Assembly: GCF_001641285.1 (NCBI RefSeq)
Contig: NZ_CP014841.1
Coordinates: 806,001-870,000, forward strand
Direction of reading: 5' to 3'
Length of the DNA: 64,000 nt
DNA from: Dyella thiooxydans
GTDB taxonomy: Bacteria > Pseudomonadota > Gammaproteobacteria > Xanthomonadales > Rhodanobacteraceae
Shown here piece after piece: positions 17,374 through 32,753 of this stretch; the stretch's first letter is position 1, and every line of letters starts with the position of its first letter. A model generated the notes under the pieces. The model did not search any database. It had not been told where the DNA came from and saw only the letters and a list, made by a program, of their open reading frames with translations. The position numbers and the translations under genes were made by a program.

Positions 17374-19263
17374 TCAGACCTCGAGCGTGGCGAGATCGCC
17401 TTTCTCTTCCAGCCAGGACTTGCGGTCGCCCGCGCGCTTCTTGCCCAGCAGCAGGTCCATCACCTGGGCGGTGGCGTCGCCGTCCTCGACGGTGAGCTGG
17501 ACCAGGCGGCGGGTGTCCGGGTGGATGGTCGACTCGCGCAGCTGCGCCGGGTTCATCTCGCCCAGGCCCTTGAAGCGGGTGGTGCTGACCGCGCCCTTCA
17601 TCTTCTCGCGTTCGATGCGGTCGAGCATCGCCTGCTTCTCGCCCTCGTCGAGGCAGTAGAACACCTGCTTGCCCACGTCGACGCGGAACAGCGGCGGCAT
17701 CGCCACGAACACGTGGCCCTCGCGCACCAGGGCGGGGAAGTGCCTCAGGAACAGTGCCGACAGCAAGGTGGCGATATGCAGGCCGTCGGAATCCGCGTCG
17801 GCGAGGATCACCACCTTGCCGTAGCGCAGGCCGGAGAGGTCGTCCTTGCCGGGATCGCAGCCGATCGCCACGGCCAGGTTGTGCACTTCTTCGGAAGCGA
17901 GCACCGAGGTCGACTCGACCTCCCAGGTGTTCAGGATCTTGCCGCGCAGCGGCAGGATCGCCTGGAATTCCTTGTCGCGCGCCTGCTTGGCCGAGCCGCC
18001 GGCCGAATCGCCCTCGACCAGGAACAGCTCGGTGCGCGAAAGATCGGTGGAGGTACAGTCGGCCAGCTTGCCGGGCAGGGCGGGGCCCTGCACGATCTTC
18101 TTGCGCACCACCTGCTTGGCCGCCTTCAGGCGCGCGCTTGCGCGCTCGATGGCGAGCTGGGCGATCCTCTCGCCGAGGTCGACGTGCTGGTTCAGCCACA
18201 GGCTGAAGGCATCGTGGATCACATTCTCCACCAGCGCGGCGGCCTGACGCGAAGACAGGCGCTCCTTGGTCTGGCCGGCGAACTGCGGATCGAGCAGCTT
18301 GGCGCTGAGCACGAAGGCCAGCCGCTCCCACACGTCTTCCGGCGCCAGCTTGACGCCGCGCGGCAGCAGGTTGCGGATGTCGCAGAACTCGCGGATGGCG
18401 TTGGTCAGGCCGGTGCGCAGGCCGTTGACGTGGGTGCCGCCCTGCGCGGTGGGGATCAGGTTGACGTAGCTTTCCTGCACCAGCTCGCCTTCCGGCACCC
18501 AGGTCAGGGCCACGTCCAGGCCTTCGGTGTCGCGCGCCACGTGGTGCACGAACAGCTCGGCCGGCAGCGCCTCGGCGCCTTCGAGCTCGCCGCGCAGGTA
18601 GTCGCTCAGGCCGTCCTCGTAGTGCCACTGGGTGGTCTCGCCGCTGGCCTCGTCGACCAGGGTGACGTTGAGGCCGGCGCACAGCACGGCCTTGGCGCGC
18701 AGCAGGTGCTTGAGCCTGGAGACCGAGATCTTCGGCGAGTCGAAGTATTTCGGGTCGGCCCAGAAGTGCACGGTGGTGCCGGTCTTCTTCTTCGGCACCG
18801 AGCCGATCACCTCCAGCTCGCTGACCCGGTCACCGTGCTCGAATGCCATGCGGTATTCGCTGCCGTCTCGGCGGATGGTCACCTCCACACGTTGCGACAG
18901 CGCATTCACCACCGAGACGCCGACGCCGTGCAGGCCGCCGGAGAAGTTGTAGTTCTTGCCGCTGAACTTGCCGCCCGCATGCAGGCGGGTGAGGATCAGC
19001 TCGACACCCGGCACGCCTTCTTCCGGGTGGATGTCCACCGGCATGCCGCGGCCGTCGTCGGTGACCTCGACCGAGCCGTCGACGTGCAGCACCACCTCGA
19101 TGTTCCTGGCGTGGCCGGCGAGGGCCTCGTCCACCGAGTTGTCGATGACTTCCTGCGCCAGATGGTTCGGACGCGAGGTGTCGGTGTACATGCCGGGGCG
19201 GCGCTTGACCGGATCCAGGCCGGAGAGGACTTCGATATCGGCGGCGTTGTAGCGACTGCTCAT
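17374..19263 (-). CDS. parE: DNA topoisomerase IV subunit B
   Basis: ParE is the ATPase subunit of topoisomerase IV, which decatenates daughter chromosomes with ParC. Length (629 residues) and start match the family. The GHKL ATPase motifs are [24 protein letters not shown] and [14 protein letters not shown]; the TOPRIM motif [11 protein letters not shown] and the DADSDG metal site follow. The end [13 protein letters not shown]...AGDRKSWLE is typical. ParE rather than GyrB is called from the short length without the GyrB insert and the [21 protein letters not shown]-terminus. parC is not in the window. Confidence 0.96.
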   Translation of the reverse strand: MSSRYNAADIEVLSGLDPVKRRPGMYTDTSRPNHLAQEVIDNSVDEALAGHARNIEVVLHVDGSVEVTDDGRGMPVDIHPEEGVPGVELILTRLHAGGKFSGKNYNFSGGLHGVGVSVVNALSQRVEVTIRRDGSEYRMAFEHGDRVSELEVIGSVPKKKTGTTVHFWADPKYFDSPKISVSRLKHLLRAKAVLCAGLNVTLVDEASGETTQWHYEDGLSDYLRGELEGAEALPAELFVHHVARDTEGLDVALTWVPEGELVQESYVNLIPTAQGGTHVNGLRTGLTNAIREFCDIRNLLPRGVKLAPEDVWERLAFVLSAKLLDPQFAGQTKERLSSRQAAALVENVIHDAFSLWLNQHVDLGERIAQLAIERASARLKAAKQVVRKKIVQGPALPGKLADCTSTDLSRTELFLVEGDSAGGSAKQARDKEFQAILPLRGKILNTWEVESTSVLASEEVHNLAVAIGCDPGKDDLSGLRYGKVVILADADSDGLHIATLLSALFLRHFPALVREGHVFVAMPPLFRVDVGKQVFYCLDEGEKQAMLDRIEREKMKGAVSTTRFKGLGEMNPAQLRESTIHPDTRRLVQLTVEDGDATAQVMDLLLGKKRAGDRKSWLEEKGDLATLEV

Positions 19264-19355
19264 GGGTCGTTTCGGATCAGGTAAGGCGCGGGAGCATGGG
19301 CGGACGCGCCGGCAGGGTCAAGCCGGCCGGTCGCGGAAACCGCAGCGTGGCCGGT

Positions 19356-19380
19356 CGTCGTCTCGCCCGTCGAGACGACG
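19356..19380 (-). terminator. Hairpin after the M24B aminopeptidase gene
   Basis: A perfect 10-bp stem CGTCGTCTCG / CGAGACGACG with a 5-base loop begins 3 bases beyond the aminopeptidase stop. There is no T-run, so termination is unproven; it may instead protect the 3' end. Confidence 0.4.
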
Positions 19381-19382
19381 GG

Positions 19383-21182
19383 TCAGAGTGGCGCGCAGTG
19401 GCGTTCCAGCCAGGCCAGGTCGGCGTCGTCCAGCAGTGGGGCCAGCGCGGCGCGCACCGTGGCGTGGTAGTCGTCCAGCCAGGCGCGCTCCTCCGGGTTG
19501 AGCAGGTGCGGCTCCAGCGCGCGACGGTCGAACGGGCACAGGGTGAGCGTCTCGAAGGCAAGGAAGTCGCCGAATTCGGTCTGCTCGGCTTCGACCACCA
19601 CGGCCAGGTTCTCGTGGCGGATGCCGTGGCGCGCGGGCTTGTACAGGCCGGGCTCGATCGAGGTGATCATGCCCGGCTCGAGCGCGACCAGCGCGCCGCC
19701 GGCGACGGGCGGGCGGATGCCTTGCGGCCCCTCATGCACGTTGAGGAAGTAGCCCACGCCGTGGCCGGTGCCGTGGCCGTAGTCCATGCCGGCAGCCCAT
19801 AGGGGGGCACGGGCGAGCGCGTCGAGTTGCGGACCGCTGGCACCCCTCGGAAACCGGGCTCGGGACAGCGCGATCATGCCCTTCATCACCAGTGTGGCGT
19901 CGCGGCGCTGTTCGGCCGAGGTCTCGCCCAGTGCCAGCATCCGGGTGATGTCGGTGGTGCCTCCGAGATACTGGCCGCCCGAGTCCACCAGCAGCAGGCC
20001 TTTGCGGGCCAGCGTGCTGTGGTGTTCCGGCGTGGCACGGTAATGCGGCAGGGCGCCGTTGGCCTGATAGCCGGCGATGGTGGCGAAGCTCTCGCCGATG
20101 AAGTTCGGCTGGGCGCCGCGCTCCTCGCGGACCAATGCATCGACGTCCAGCTCGGTCTGGGTCATGCCGGCGGCGAGGCGCTCCTCGAGCCGACGGAAGG
20201 CGCGGACCAGCGCGGCGCCATCGCGTCGCATGGTGTCGCGGATGTGTTCCAGTTCGGCTTCGCTCTTGCGCGCCTTCATGGCCGTCGAGGGATTGGCCGC
20301 CTCGATCCGGCTGGCTGTCGCCGGCACCGCGCTGGCGATGGCGCAAACGACCTTGGCCGGGTCCAGCAGGAGCGTGTGCCCGGCACGAAGTTCGCCCAGC
20401 GCACCGGTCACGGTGGCGTAGTCGGCGATGCGGATGTCGTCGTGGGCAAGCGCCGCCACCAGGGTGTCGCTCAGCTTGCCGCGGTCGACGAAGAGTGTCG
20501 CGTGGCCGTCGACCTCCACCAACAGGTGGGCGAGAAACACCGGATTGCACTCCACGTCGCTACCGCGGAGGTTGGTCAGCCAGGCGATGTCGTCCAGGCT
20601 GGACACCAGGTGATGCGTGGCGCCCAGTTTGCGCATCGCGGTGCGCACACGTCCGAGCTTGTCGCTTCGCGGGGTGTGGGCCCAAGCCAGCGCATGCTCG
20701 AACACCTGGGCTCGGGGCAGGGCCGGGCGATCAGCCCAGATGGCGGCCGGGAGATCCAGATCGGTGCGCAGGGCCACGCCGGCCTCGTCGAGCAGGCGCG
20801 CGATCTGCCGCTGGCCCGCCACGGAGAGGCTGTCGCCCGCCACGGCGACCACGTCGCCCCGATGCAGGTGCTGCTGCAGCCAGGTCAGGTGTTCCGGGGC
20901 ATGGGCCACCTTCTGCTTCATCAGTGTGATGGCGCTTCCGGCCAGTTGCTGTTCGGCCTGCGAGAAGTAGCGCGAGTCGGTCCACAGGCCGGCGTGATCG
21001 CCGGTGACCAGCAATACGCCGGCCGAACCGGTGAAGCCGGACAGCCATTCGCGAGCAGCCCAATGTCCGGGCAGATACTCGGAAAGATGGGGGTCGGCGG
21101 TGGGAGCGAGGCAGGCGGCGATGCCGTTGGCGCGCATCGCCTGGCGCAGGGCGGACAGCTTGTCGGAAGAGGGTCTGGACAT
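19383..21182 (-). CDS. M24B-family Xaa-Pro aminopeptidase (long form)
   Basis: This metallo-aminopeptidase should release N-terminal residues ahead of proline. At about 599 residues it is the long three-domain form, with two N-terminal creatinase-like domains and a C-terminal pita-bread catalytic domain from about 300. Metal ligands are visible as the two aspartates in VDSGGQYLGGTTDIT, the histidine in HGTGHGVG, and glutamates in ITSIEPG and RHENLAV. The start codon may be 21182 or the in-frame ATG at 21191; neither has a strong ribosome site. It is divergent from cyoA. Confidence 0.92.
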   Translation of the reverse strand: MSRPSSDKLSALRQAMRANGIAACLAPTADPHLSEYLPGHWAAREWLSGFTGSAGVLLVTGDHAGLWTDSRYFSQAEQQLAGSAITLMKQKVAHAPEHLTWLQQHLHRGDVVAVAGDSLSVAGQRQIARLLDEAGVALRTDLDLPAAIWADRPALPRAQVFEHALAWAHTPRSDKLGRVRTAMRKLGATHHLVSSLDDIAWLTNLRGSDVECNPVFLAHLLVEVDGHATLFVDRGKLSDTLVAALAHDDIRIADYATVTGALGELRAGHTLLLDPAKVVCAIASAVPATASRIEAANPSTAMKARKSEAELEHIRDTMRRDGAALVRAFRRLEERLAAGMTQTELDVDALVREERGAQPNFIGESFATIAGYQANGALPHYRATPEHHSTLARKGLLLVDSGGQYLGGTTDITRMLALGETSAEQRRDATLVMKGMIALSRARFPRGASGPQLDALARAPLWAAGMDYGHGTGHGVGYFLNVHEGPQGIRPPVAGGALVALEPGMITSIEPGLYKPARHGIRHENLAVVVEAEQTEFGDFLAFETLTLCPFDRRALEPHLLNPEERAWLDDYHATVRAALAPLLDDADLAWLERHCAPL

Positions 21183-21328
21183 GCGCGCCATGGTAGCAGC
21201 GAGCTCCCACGCACCGGGCGTGCCAGCAAGATCTTGCTGCGGCGCGACATTGTGTCTCAGGGGGGCGGATTTGGCTGTCGAGGTCATTAACCTTTGCGCA
21301 CCCGAAGTACGCAAGACACCCCCGTCCC

Positions 21329-22258
21329 GTGAAATTCAAAGCAGTGATCCCCCGCCTGCGCTACGCAGGCGTGAGTGCGTTTTTGTTCCTCGCCGGCTGC
21401 AGCACCGAGGTGCTCAACCCCAAGGGCGACATCGGCGCTCAGGAAAAGTCGTTGATCCTCATCGCGCTCGGCCTGATGGCGATCGTCGCGGTGCCGGTCA
21501 TCGTGATGACCCTGGTGTTCGCCTGGCGCTATCGCGCCGGCAACAAGAAGGCGCGCTACGCGCCGAACTGGTCGCACTCGACCGCCATCGAAGTGGTGGT
21601 GTGGTCGGTGCCGGCGGTGATCATCGCGATCCTCGCTGCCATCACCTGGCACACCTCGCACTCGCTCGATCCCTACAAGCCGCTGGCTTCCAAGGCCAAG
21701 CCGGTGACCATCGAGGCGGTGGCGCTGGACTGGAAGTGGCTGTTCATCTACCCCGACCAGGGCATCGCCACGGTCAATCAGATCGCGTTCCCGACCGATG
21801 TGCCGGTGAATTTCCACATCACCTCCGATTCGGTGATGAACGCGTTCTTCATTCCCCAGCTCGGCAGCCAGATCTACGCCATGGCCGGGATGGAGACCCA
21901 GCTGCACCTGATCGCGCGTGAGCCGGGCACCTATGCCGGCCTGTCGTCCAACTACAGCGGCGCGGGCTTCTCGGACATGCACTTCCAGGCGATCGCCACC
22001 AGCCAGCAGGGCTTCGATGCGTGGGTGGCCAAGGTCAAGGCGCAGGCCAAGACGCTCGACACCAGCACCTACGAGGCGCTGGCCAAGCCGAGCGAGAAGA
22101 ACCCGGTGGCCTATTACGGCCAGGTCTCGCCTGGTCTGTTCGCCGGCGTGATCGGCAAGTACATGGGCGACACGCCGGTCGGCGGCCAGTGTGCCGGCAA
22201 GCAGGCCCAGGTCGCGGCGCTTCCCTCGAATCACACGCACGCCAAGGCTGCGGAGTAA
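21329..22258 (+). CDS. cyoA: Cytochrome bo3 ubiquinol oxidase subunit II
   Basis: CyoA is the quinol-type subunit II, a lipoprotein with two membrane helices and a periplasmic cupredoxin domain. The lipobox LAGC ends at C24. The copper A ligands of cytochrome c oxidases are absent where they should occur ([15 protein letters not shown]), so the electron donor is ubiquinol. The 309-residue length fits. The start is GTG with no obvious ribosome site. It begins the cyoABCD operon; cyoB follows 3 bases after its stop. Confidence 0.94.
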   Translation: MKFKAVIPRLRYAGVSAFLFLAGCSTEVLNPKGDIGAQEKSLILIALGLMAIVAVPVIVMTLVFAWRYRAGNKKARYAPNWSHSTAIEVVVWSVPAVIIAILAAITWHTSHSLDPYKPLASKAKPVTIEAVALDWKWLFIYPDQGIATVNQIAFPTDVPVNFHITSDSVMNAFFIPQLGSQIYAMAGMETQLHLIAREPGTYAGLSSNYSGAGFSDMHFQAIATSQQGFDAWVAKVKAQAKTLDTSTYEALAKPSEKNPVAYYGQVSPGLFAGVIGKYMGDTPVGGQCAGKQAQVAALPSNHTHAKAAE

Positions 22259-22261
22259 GGC

Positions 22262-24283
22262 ATGTTCGGAAAACTCACTCTCTCGGCGATCCCGTTCGAC
22301 CAGCCCATCATCATGGGCACCCTGCTCATGGTGATGCTGGGTGGCGCGGCCCTGCTGGGCTTTGTCACCTACCAGCGCAAGTGGGCCTACCTGTGGTCGG
22401 AGTGGTTCACCACGGTCGACCACAAGAAGATCGGCGTCATGTACATCATCATGGCGCTGGTGATGCTGCTGCGCGGCTTCGCCGACGCGATCATGATGCG
22501 CACCCAGCAGGCGATGGCCTCGGCGGATGCCGCGGGCTACCTGCCGCCGCATCACTTCGATCAGGTGTTCACCGCGCACGGCGACATCATGATCTTCTTC
22601 ATGGCGATGCCGTTCATCACCGGCCTGATGAACCTGGTGGTGCCGCTGCAGATCGGTGCGCGCGACGTTGCCTATCCGTTCCTCAACTCACTCAGCTTCT
22701 GGCTGACCGCCGGCGGCGTGGTGCTGATCATGGCCTCGCTGTTCATCGGCGACTTCGCCGCGACCGGATGGCTGGCCTATCCGCCGCTGTCGGAGCTCAA
22801 GTACAGCCCGACCGTGGGCGTGGACTACTACATCTGGTCGCTGCAGCTGTCAGGTCTCGGTACCACGCTGTCCGGCATCAACTTCATCGTGACCATCCTC
22901 AAGATGCGCGCGCCGGGCATGACCCTGATGAAGATGCCGGTGTTCACCTGGACCGCGCTGGTCACCAACATCCTGATCGTGGCCGCATTCCCTGTGCTGA
23001 CCGTGGCGCTGGCGCTGCTCGGTGCCGACCGCTACCTCGGCATGCACTTCTTCACGAACGACGCCGGCGGCAACGCCATGATGTACGTGAACCTGATCTG
23101 GATCTGGGGCCACCCGGAGGTCTACATCCTGATCCTGCCGTGCTTCGGTGCGTACTCGGAGATCATCGCCACGTTCTCCGGCAAGCCGCTGTTCGGCTAC
23201 AAGTCGATGGTGTACGCCACCGCGGCGATCGGCGTGCTGTCGTTCCTGGTGTGGCTGCACCACTTCTTCACCATGGGCTCGGGCGCCAGCGTCAATGCCT
23301 TCTTCGGCATCATGACGATGATCATTTCGGTGCCCACCGGAGTGAAGCTGTTCAACTGGCTGTTCACCATGTACCGCGGCCGCGTGCGCTTCACCGTGCC
23401 GGTGCTGTGGACGATCGGCTTCATGGTCACCTTCGTGATCGGCGGCGTCACCGGCGTGCTGATGGCGGTGCCGGGCGCGGACTTCGTGCTGCACAACAGC
23501 CTGTTCCTGATCGCCCACTTCCACAACACGATCATCGGCGGCGTGGTGTTCGGCTGCCTGGCGGCGATGAACTACTGGTTCCCCAAGGCGTTCGGCTTCA
23601 AGCTCGCCGAGCGTTGGGGCAAGGCATCGTTCTGGTGCTGGCTGGTCGGGTTCTACGTGGCCTTCATGCCGCTGTACATCCTCGGCCTGAAGGGCATGAC
23701 CCGGCGCATGAACCACTACGCCAACCCGGACTGGCAGCCCTACCTGATCGTCGCCCTGATCGGCGCGGTGATCATCCTGTTCGGCATCTTCTTCACCGTG
23801 CTTCAGCTGTACGTGAGCGTGCGCGACCGCGTGACGCTGCGTGACCCCAGTGGCGACCCCTGGGGCGGCCGGACCCTCGAGTGGTCCACCAGCTCGCCCG
23901 CGCCTTTCTACAACTTCGCCGTGCTGCCGCAAGTGCGGGAGCTCGATCAGTTCTGGACCGACAAACAAGACGGAGTGGCCTATATGCGCCCGAATCGTTA
24001 CGAAGACATCCATATGCCCCGCAATACCGGCGTCGGCGTGTTCATGGGCCTGTTCGGCGTGGTCCTCGGCTTCGCCCTGGTCTGGCACATCTGGTGGATT
24101 GCCGCACTGGGCCTGGCCGGCATGGTCGGCAGCTTCCTGGTCCGCGTCTACGACCGCGACATCGACTACTGGGTGCCGGCGGCCGAGGTCGAGCGCATCG
24201 AGCGGGCGCGTCTGGCCCCGCTGCAGAAGGTCGGCCTGGTCAAGGTGGCGGTGCCGGCCGACGACGAGCAGAAGGCGGCGTAA
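22262..24283 (+). CDS. cyoB: Cytochrome bo3 ubiquinol oxidase subunit I
   Basis: CyoB is the catalytic haem-copper subunit that reduces oxygen and pumps protons. The 673-residue protein has about fifteen helices. The low-spin haem ligands are in TAHGDIM and HFHNTIIGG, copper B ligands are in WGHPEVYI (including the His-Tyr pair) and LHHFFTMG. Proton-channel residues such as NxxxP-type segments are present but were not checked in detail. It is co-transcribed with cyoA and cyoC (3-base gaps). Confidence 0.96.
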   Translation: MFGKLTLSAIPFDQPIIMGTLLMVMLGGAALLGFVTYQRKWAYLWSEWFTTVDHKKIGVMYIIMALVMLLRGFADAIMMRTQQAMASADAAGYLPPHHFDQVFTAHGDIMIFFMAMPFITGLMNLVVPLQIGARDVAYPFLNSLSFWLTAGGVVLIMASLFIGDFAATGWLAYPPLSELKYSPTVGVDYYIWSLQLSGLGTTLSGINFIVTILKMRAPGMTLMKMPVFTWTALVTNILIVAAFPVLTVALALLGADRYLGMHFFTNDAGGNAMMYVNLIWIWGHPEVYILILPCFGAYSEIIATFSGKPLFGYKSMVYATAAIGVLSFLVWLHHFFTMGSGASVNAFFGIMTMIISVPTGVKLFNWLFTMYRGRVRFTVPVLWTIGFMVTFVIGGVTGVLMAVPGADFVLHNSLFLIAHFHNTIIGGVVFGCLAAMNYWFPKAFGFKLAERWGKASFWCWLVGFYVAFMPLYILGLKGMTRRMNHYANPDWQPYLIVALIGAVIILFGIFFTVLQLYVSVRDRVTLRDPSGDPWGGRTLEWSTSSPAPFYNFAVLPQVRELDQFWTDKQDGVAYMRPNRYEDIHMPRNTGVGVFMGLFGVVLGFALVWHIWWIAALGLAGMVGSFLVRVYDRDIDYWVPAAEVERIERARLAPLQKVGLVKVAVPADDEQKAA

Positions 24284-24286
24284 TCC

Positions 24287-24919
24287 ATGTCGCAGGCTGC
24301 AATGAGCATCACGGCGGACGGGATGCACGTCCCGGCCGCCCATGGCCACGACCACGGGCACGACGACGGATCCAAGACCCTGCTGGGGTTCTGGATCTAC
24401 CTGATGAGCGACTGCCTGATCTTCTCGGCGCTGTTCGCGACCTTCGCGGTGCTGGCCAACGCCACCGCGGGCGGTCCGACCGGCAAGGAGCTGTTCGAGC
24501 TGCCGTACGTGCTGGGCGAAACGGCCCTGCTGCTGGTGTCCAGCTTCACGTTCGGCCTGGCGATGCTGAACATGCATGCCGGTCGCCGCCAGCGGGTGAT
24601 GGCGTGGCTGGTGGCCACGTTCCTGCTGGGCGCCGGCTTCATCGGCATGGAAGTGCATGAGTTCGCGCATCTCATCCATGAGGGCGCCGGCCCGGACCGC
24701 AGCGCGTTCCTGTCCGGCTACTTCACCCTGGTGGGTACCCACGGCCTGCATGTGACCGCCGGCCTGCTGTGGCTGCTGGTGATGATGGACCAGGTCCGTC
24801 GCCGCGGGCTCAACGATGACACCCGTCGTCGCCTGTCCTGCCTCAGCCTGTTCTGGCACTTCCTCGATATCGTGTGGATCTGCGTGTTCACCTTCGTCTA
24901 TCTGCGGGGGGCGATCTGA
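24287..24919 (+). CDS. cyoC: Cytochrome bo3 ubiquinol oxidase subunit III
   Basis: CyoC is a five-helix membrane subunit of 210 residues that stabilises subunit I. Its N-terminus is histidine-rich ([10 protein letters not shown]). Family marks include [18 protein letters not shown] in helix 1, [10 protein letters not shown] and the end [18 protein letters not shown]. The stop TGA shares a base with the cyoD ATG. A second ATG six codons in is also possible as start. Confidence 0.95.
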   Translation: MSQAAMSITADGMHVPAAHGHDHGHDDGSKTLLGFWIYLMSDCLIFSALFATFAVLANATAGGPTGKELFELPYVLGETALLLVSSFTFGLAMLNMHAGRRQRVMAWLVATFLLGAGFIGMEVHEFAHLIHEGAGPDRSAFLSGYFTLVGTHGLHVTAGLLWLLVMMDQVRRRGLNDDTRRRLSCLSLFWHFLDIVWICVFTFVYLRGAI

Positions 24920-25287
24920 TGGCCGCTTCCAGTCATATCTCCCACGGCCAGGGCCACGACGACGCCCACGGCAGCCTGAAGTCGTACGTGGTCGGCTTTG
25001 GCCTGTCGATCCTGCTCACGCTGGCCTCGTTCGGCACGGTGATGAGTGGCGTCGTGCCGCACCACCTGATGATGCCGGGCATCGTGCTGTTCGCGGTGGC
25101 CCAGCTGCTGGTGCAGCTGGTGTTCTTCCTGCACATGGGTACCTCGCCCGGCAAGCGGGGCAACCTGACGATCATGCTTTTCACCATGCTGATCCTGGCC
25201 ATCGTGGTGGTCGGGTCTCTGTGGGTGCTGCACAACATGAACGCCAACATGATGCACCCGAGCTTCCCGCAGGTGCCGACGGAGTAA
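24919..25287 (+). CDS. cyoD: Cytochrome bo3 ubiquinol oxidase subunit IV
   Basis: CyoD is the small three-helix subunit needed for copper B assembly. The 122-residue protein starts with a His-rich tail (HISHGQGHDDAHG) followed by SYVVGFGLSILLTLASF. The operon ends here: no cyoE (haem O synthase) follows, so that gene must be elsewhere. A strong hairpin lies 46 bases downstream. Confidence 0.94.
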   Translation: MAASSHISHGQGHDDAHGSLKSYVVGFGLSILLTLASFGTVMSGVVPHHLMMPGIVLFAVAQLLVQLVFFLHMGTSPGKRGNLTIMLFTMLILAIVVVGSLWVLHNMNANMMHPSFPQVPTE

Positions 25288-28010
<2,723 letters not shown>

Positions 28011-28012
28011 GC

Positions 28013-29738
<1,726 letters not shown>

Positions 29739-29754
29739 GCCGGAATCCTTCGCC

Positions 29755-30081
29755 ATGCTGCGCTGGGTCGCGCTGATCCTGATCGCACTGCTCGTCGCTC
29801 TGCAGTTCAAGCTGTGGAGCGACGCGGGCGGCATGCGTGAGGTGGATACCCTGCGTGCGGCAGTGAAGAAGCAGACCGATGAAAACCAGCGCCTGCAGCA
29901 GCGCAACCAGGCACTGGCTGCTGATGTGACCGATCTGAAGAGCGGCGAGCAGGCCGTCGAGGCCCGCGCCCGCGCCGAACTCGGCCTGGTCAAGCCCGGC
30001 GAGACCTTCTACCAGGTGGTGGAAGGTCCGGCGTCCGCTGCGTCCTCGACAGCGGCTCCAGCCGGCAGCGGGACCCCATGA
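29755..30081 (+). CDS. ftsB: Cell division protein FtsB
   Basis: FtsB is a small bitopic protein that joins FtsL and FtsQ in the divisome. The 108-residue product has one N-terminal membrane helix (residues 3-18), then a coiled coil from about 28 to 65 (VDTLRAAVKKQTDENQRLQQRNQALAADV broken into heptads) and a short periplasmic domain with ARAELGLVKPGETFYQV, the DivIC-family signature. The usual order eno-ftsB-ispD supports the call. The stop overlaps ispD by 4 bases. Confidence 0.94.
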   Translation: MLRWVALILIALLVALQFKLWSDAGGMREVDTLRAAVKKQTDENQRLQQRNQALAADVTDLKSGEQAVEARARAELGLVKPGETFYQVVEGPASAASSTAAPAGSGTP

Positions 30082-30788
30082 GCACGCCCGGGTTGTGGTG
30101 CGTGGTCCCGGCGGCGGGGCGCGGCCTACGCGTCGGTGGTGACCGCCCGAAGCAGTACCTGCCGATCGCCGGCCGGCTGCTGATCGAGCACACGCTGGAC
30201 CGGCTGGCGCGGCATCCGGGTATCGCCGGCCTGATGGTGGTGCTTTCACCGGGCGACGAGCTCTGGCCCGGATTGTCCAGCCTGCGCGGAAAGCCGGTGC
30301 AGACGACCGCCGGCGGTGCCGAACGCTGCGACTCCGTGCTGGCCGGGCTGCGGGCTCTGTCGCCCGGGGTCGGTGAGGCCGAGCACGTGCTGGTGCATGA
30401 TGCTGCCCGGCCCTGCGTCCGGCTGGACGACATATCCCGATTGATCGAGCTCGCTGGCGCGGGCGAGGGCGGGCTGCTTGGCGCACCGCTGCGCGATACG
30501 CTCAAGCGGGCGGACGAAGTCGGCCGCAGCGCGCTCACCGAGCCGCGAGACCGGCGCTGGCGGGCCTTCACGCCACAGATGTTCCGCCGCGGCGCACTCT
30601 CGGAGGCGTTGCGTGAAGCGTCACGTCGAGGCGTTACCGTCAGCGACGAGGCGATGGCCATGGAACTGGCGGGTCACGCGCCGCTGCTGGTGGAAGGCGC
30701 GGAAGACAATATCAAGGTGACCACCGCGGCGGACTTCGCGCTGGCCGAGTTCCTGCTCGGGCGCACGGCGCCGGCGGATGAGGAGTGA
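30078..30788 (+). CDS. ispD: 2-C-methyl-D-erythritol 4-phosphate cytidylyltransferase
   Basis: IspD attaches CMP to methylerythritol phosphate in the non-mevalonate isoprenoid pathway. The 236-residue protein has the nucleotide-binding loop [17 protein letters not shown] with its basic residues, then HDAARPCV and the late TPQMFRR and [11 protein letters not shown]-like segment ([12 protein letters not shown]). It is followed after 4 bases by ispF, the gene for the next-but-one step. The intervening kinase ispE is elsewhere. Confidence 0.96.
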   Translation: MSTPGLWCVVPAAGRGLRVGGDRPKQYLPIAGRLLIEHTLDRLARHPGIAGLMVVLSPGDELWPGLSSLRGKPVQTTAGGAERCDSVLAGLRALSPGVGEAEHVLVHDAARPCVRLDDISRLIELAGAGEGGLLGAPLRDTLKRADEVGRSALTEPRDRRWRAFTPQMFRRGALSEALREASRRGVTVSDEAMAMELAGHAPLLVEGAEDNIKVTTAADFALAEFLLGRTAPADEE

Positions 30789-30792
30789 CGCG

Positions 30793-31266
30793 GTGAGGAT
30801 TGGACAAGGTTTCGACGTGCACGTATTCGGCGAGGGCGATTTCGTCATCCTTGGCGGTGTGCGTGTGCCGCACGGCCGCGGCCTGGTCGCGCACTCGGAC
30901 GGCGATGTGGTGATCCACGCCCTGTGCGATGCGATCTTCGGCGCGCTGGCGATGGGCGACATCGGCAAGCACTTTCCGCCTTCGGACCCGCAGTGGCGTA
31001 ACGCCGACAGCCGGCAGTTCCTGCGCCATGCCGCACGACTGATGGAAGAGCAGGGTTACCGGCTCGGCAACGCCGACGTCACGGTGATTGCCGAAGCACC
31101 CAAGGTCGGGCCGCATGCGTCGGTGATGCGGGACAACCTTGCCGCTGACCTGGGCTGCGGCATCGACCGCATCAGCATCAAGGCGACCACCACCGAGAAG
31201 CTCGGATTCACCGGTCGTGGCGAAGGCATAGCCGCACAGGCCTGCGTGTTGCTGGAACGCGCGTGA
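30793..31266 (+). CDS. ispF: 2-C-methyl-D-erythritol 2,4-cyclodiphosphate synthase
   Basis: IspF closes the cyclodiphosphate ring with loss of CMP. The 157-residue protein shows the zinc-site motif GQGFDVH, then [14 protein letters not shown] and the end [14 protein letters not shown]. The GTG at 30793 was chosen over the ATG at 30778 because an AGGAG ribosome site lies 7 bases before it and the next residues (RIGQGFDVH) match the normal N-terminus. Its stop overlaps mgtE in a GTGA arrangement. Confidence 0.95.
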   Translation: MRIGQGFDVHVFGEGDFVILGGVRVPHGRGLVAHSDGDVVIHALCDAIFGALAMGDIGKHFPPSDPQWRNADSRQFLRHAARLMEEQGYRLGNADVTVIAEAPKVGPHASVMRDNLAADLGCGIDRISIKATTTEKLGFTGRGEGIAAQACVLLERA

Positions 31267-32717
31267 GCGAGACCGAGGCCCGCGGCGCCGGCCAGCGGCT
31301 GCAGGAGCAGCTGGACACCATCGTCGACCTGTTGCGGCAGCAGCAACGGATGCGCGATGAACTCGATGCGCTGCGCGATGCCGACGTCGATCCGGTGGCC
31401 CGCGCACCGATCGCCGAAGCCCTGAAGGACAGCGGCGAGGTGCTGCAGCAGCAGCTCGAGCCGCTGCACCCGGCCGACATCGCTTTCATTCTGGAATCGC
31501 TGCCGCTGGACGAGCGCCTGACGGTCTGGGAGCGGGTGCGTTCCGATCGTGACGGCGAGATCCTGCTGGAGGTGTCCGACGCGGTCCGCGAATCGCTGAT
31601 CGCGGACATGGACCAGGGCGAGATCATGGCGGCAGTCGAGCCGCTGGACGCCGACGAGCTGGCCGACCTGGTCGAGGACCTGCCGACCGAGGTGCTGCCG
31701 GAGCTGATGGCCAGCCTCGATGCGCAGCAGCGCGAGCAGCTGCAGTCGGCGCTGTCCTACGAGGACGACCAGATCGGCGCGCTGATGGACTTCGAGATGG
31801 TGACGATCCGCGAGGACGTCAGCCTGGAGACCGTCCTGCGCTACCTGCGTCGTTTCGAAGAGCTTCCCCCGCAGACCGACAAGCTGTTCGTGGTCAACCA
31901 CGACAACGTGCTGACCGGCGTGCTGCCGCTGCACTGGCTGCTGGTCAATCCGCCCGACCGGATGGTGGGCGAGCTGATGGCGCCGGACGTCAACACGTTC
32001 CACCCGGGGGATGACGCCTACGAGGTGGCCCAGGCATTCGAGCGCTACGACCTGGTCACCGCGCCGGTGGTCGACGAGGGCAACCACCTGATCGGCCGCA
32101 TCACCATCGACGCGATGGTCGACGTGATCCGCGAGGAGGGCGAGAGCGAGTCGCTCAGCCGCGGCGGCCTGCGCGAGGAAGAAGACATCTTCGCCTCGAT
32201 CTGGGCCTCGGTGCGCAACCGATGGAGCTGGCTGGCGATCAACCTGGTGACCGCGTTCCTGGCGTCCCGCGTGATCGGCCTGTTCGAGAATTCGATCGAG
32301 AAGCTGGTGGCGCTGGCCACCCTTATGCCGATCGTCGCCGGTATCGGCGGCAACTCGGGCAACCAGACCATCACGATGATCGTGCGCGCCTCGGCACTGG
32401 ATCAGGTCAACCCCAACGCGATCCGCCGGCTGTGGCAGAAGGAGCTGGGGGTGGCGCTTTTCAACGGACTGATCTGGGGCGGGGTGATCGGCACCGTGGC
32501 GGCTCTGCTGTATGAAAGTCCGATGCTCGGCCTGGTGATGACCGCGGCGATGACGCTGAATCTGCTGCTGGCGGCCTTCATGGGTGTGGGCATCCCGATG
32601 GCGCTGATCCGCCTGGGGCGCGATCCGGCGCTGGGCGCCAGCGTGTTCCTCACCTTCATGACCGACAGCGGCGGCTTTTTCATCTTCCTCGGGCTGGCCA
32701 CGCTGTTCCTGATGTAA
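31263..32717 (+). CDS. mgtE: Magnesium transporter MgtE
   Basis: MgtE is a magnesium channel gated by cytosolic magnesium. The 484-residue protein has the N-terminal helical domain (to about 150, with [12 protein letters not shown]-type repeats), two CBS domains (about 150-280, including [21 protein letters not shown]), a plug helix and five C-terminal membrane helices with the pore segment [10 protein letters not shown]. It begins with GTG overlapping ispF. Its place between ispF and truD is an insertion compared with the E. coli order. Confidence 0.95.
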   Translation: MSETEARGAGQRLQEQLDTIVDLLRQQQRMRDELDALRDADVDPVARAPIAEALKDSGEVLQQQLEPLHPADIAFILESLPLDERLTVWERVRSDRDGEILLEVSDAVRESLIADMDQGEIMAAVEPLDADELADLVEDLPTEVLPELMASLDAQQREQLQSALSYEDDQIGALMDFEMVTIREDVSLETVLRYLRRFEELPPQTDKLFVVNHDNVLTGVLPLHWLLVNPPDRMVGELMAPDVNTFHPGDDAYEVAQAFERYDLVTAPVVDEGNHLIGRITIDAMVDVIREEGESESLSRGGLREEEDIFASIWASVRNRWSWLAINLVTAFLASRVIGLFENSIEKLVALATLMPIVAGIGGNSGNQTITMIVRASALDQVNPNAIRRLWQKELGVALFNGLIWGGVIGTVAALLYESPMLGLVMTAAMTLNLLLAAFMGVGIPMALIRLGRDPALGASVFLTFMTDSGGFFIFLGLATLFLM

Positions 32718-32753
32718 CGCTTTCCTGCATGCCGGCGCGGCCGGCGGAGTGCC

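Noticed and set aside
21287-22579. Long minus-strand open frame over cyoA and cyoB
   Set aside because: The plus-strand frames encode clear oxidase subunits. The antisense product has no recognisable motif.
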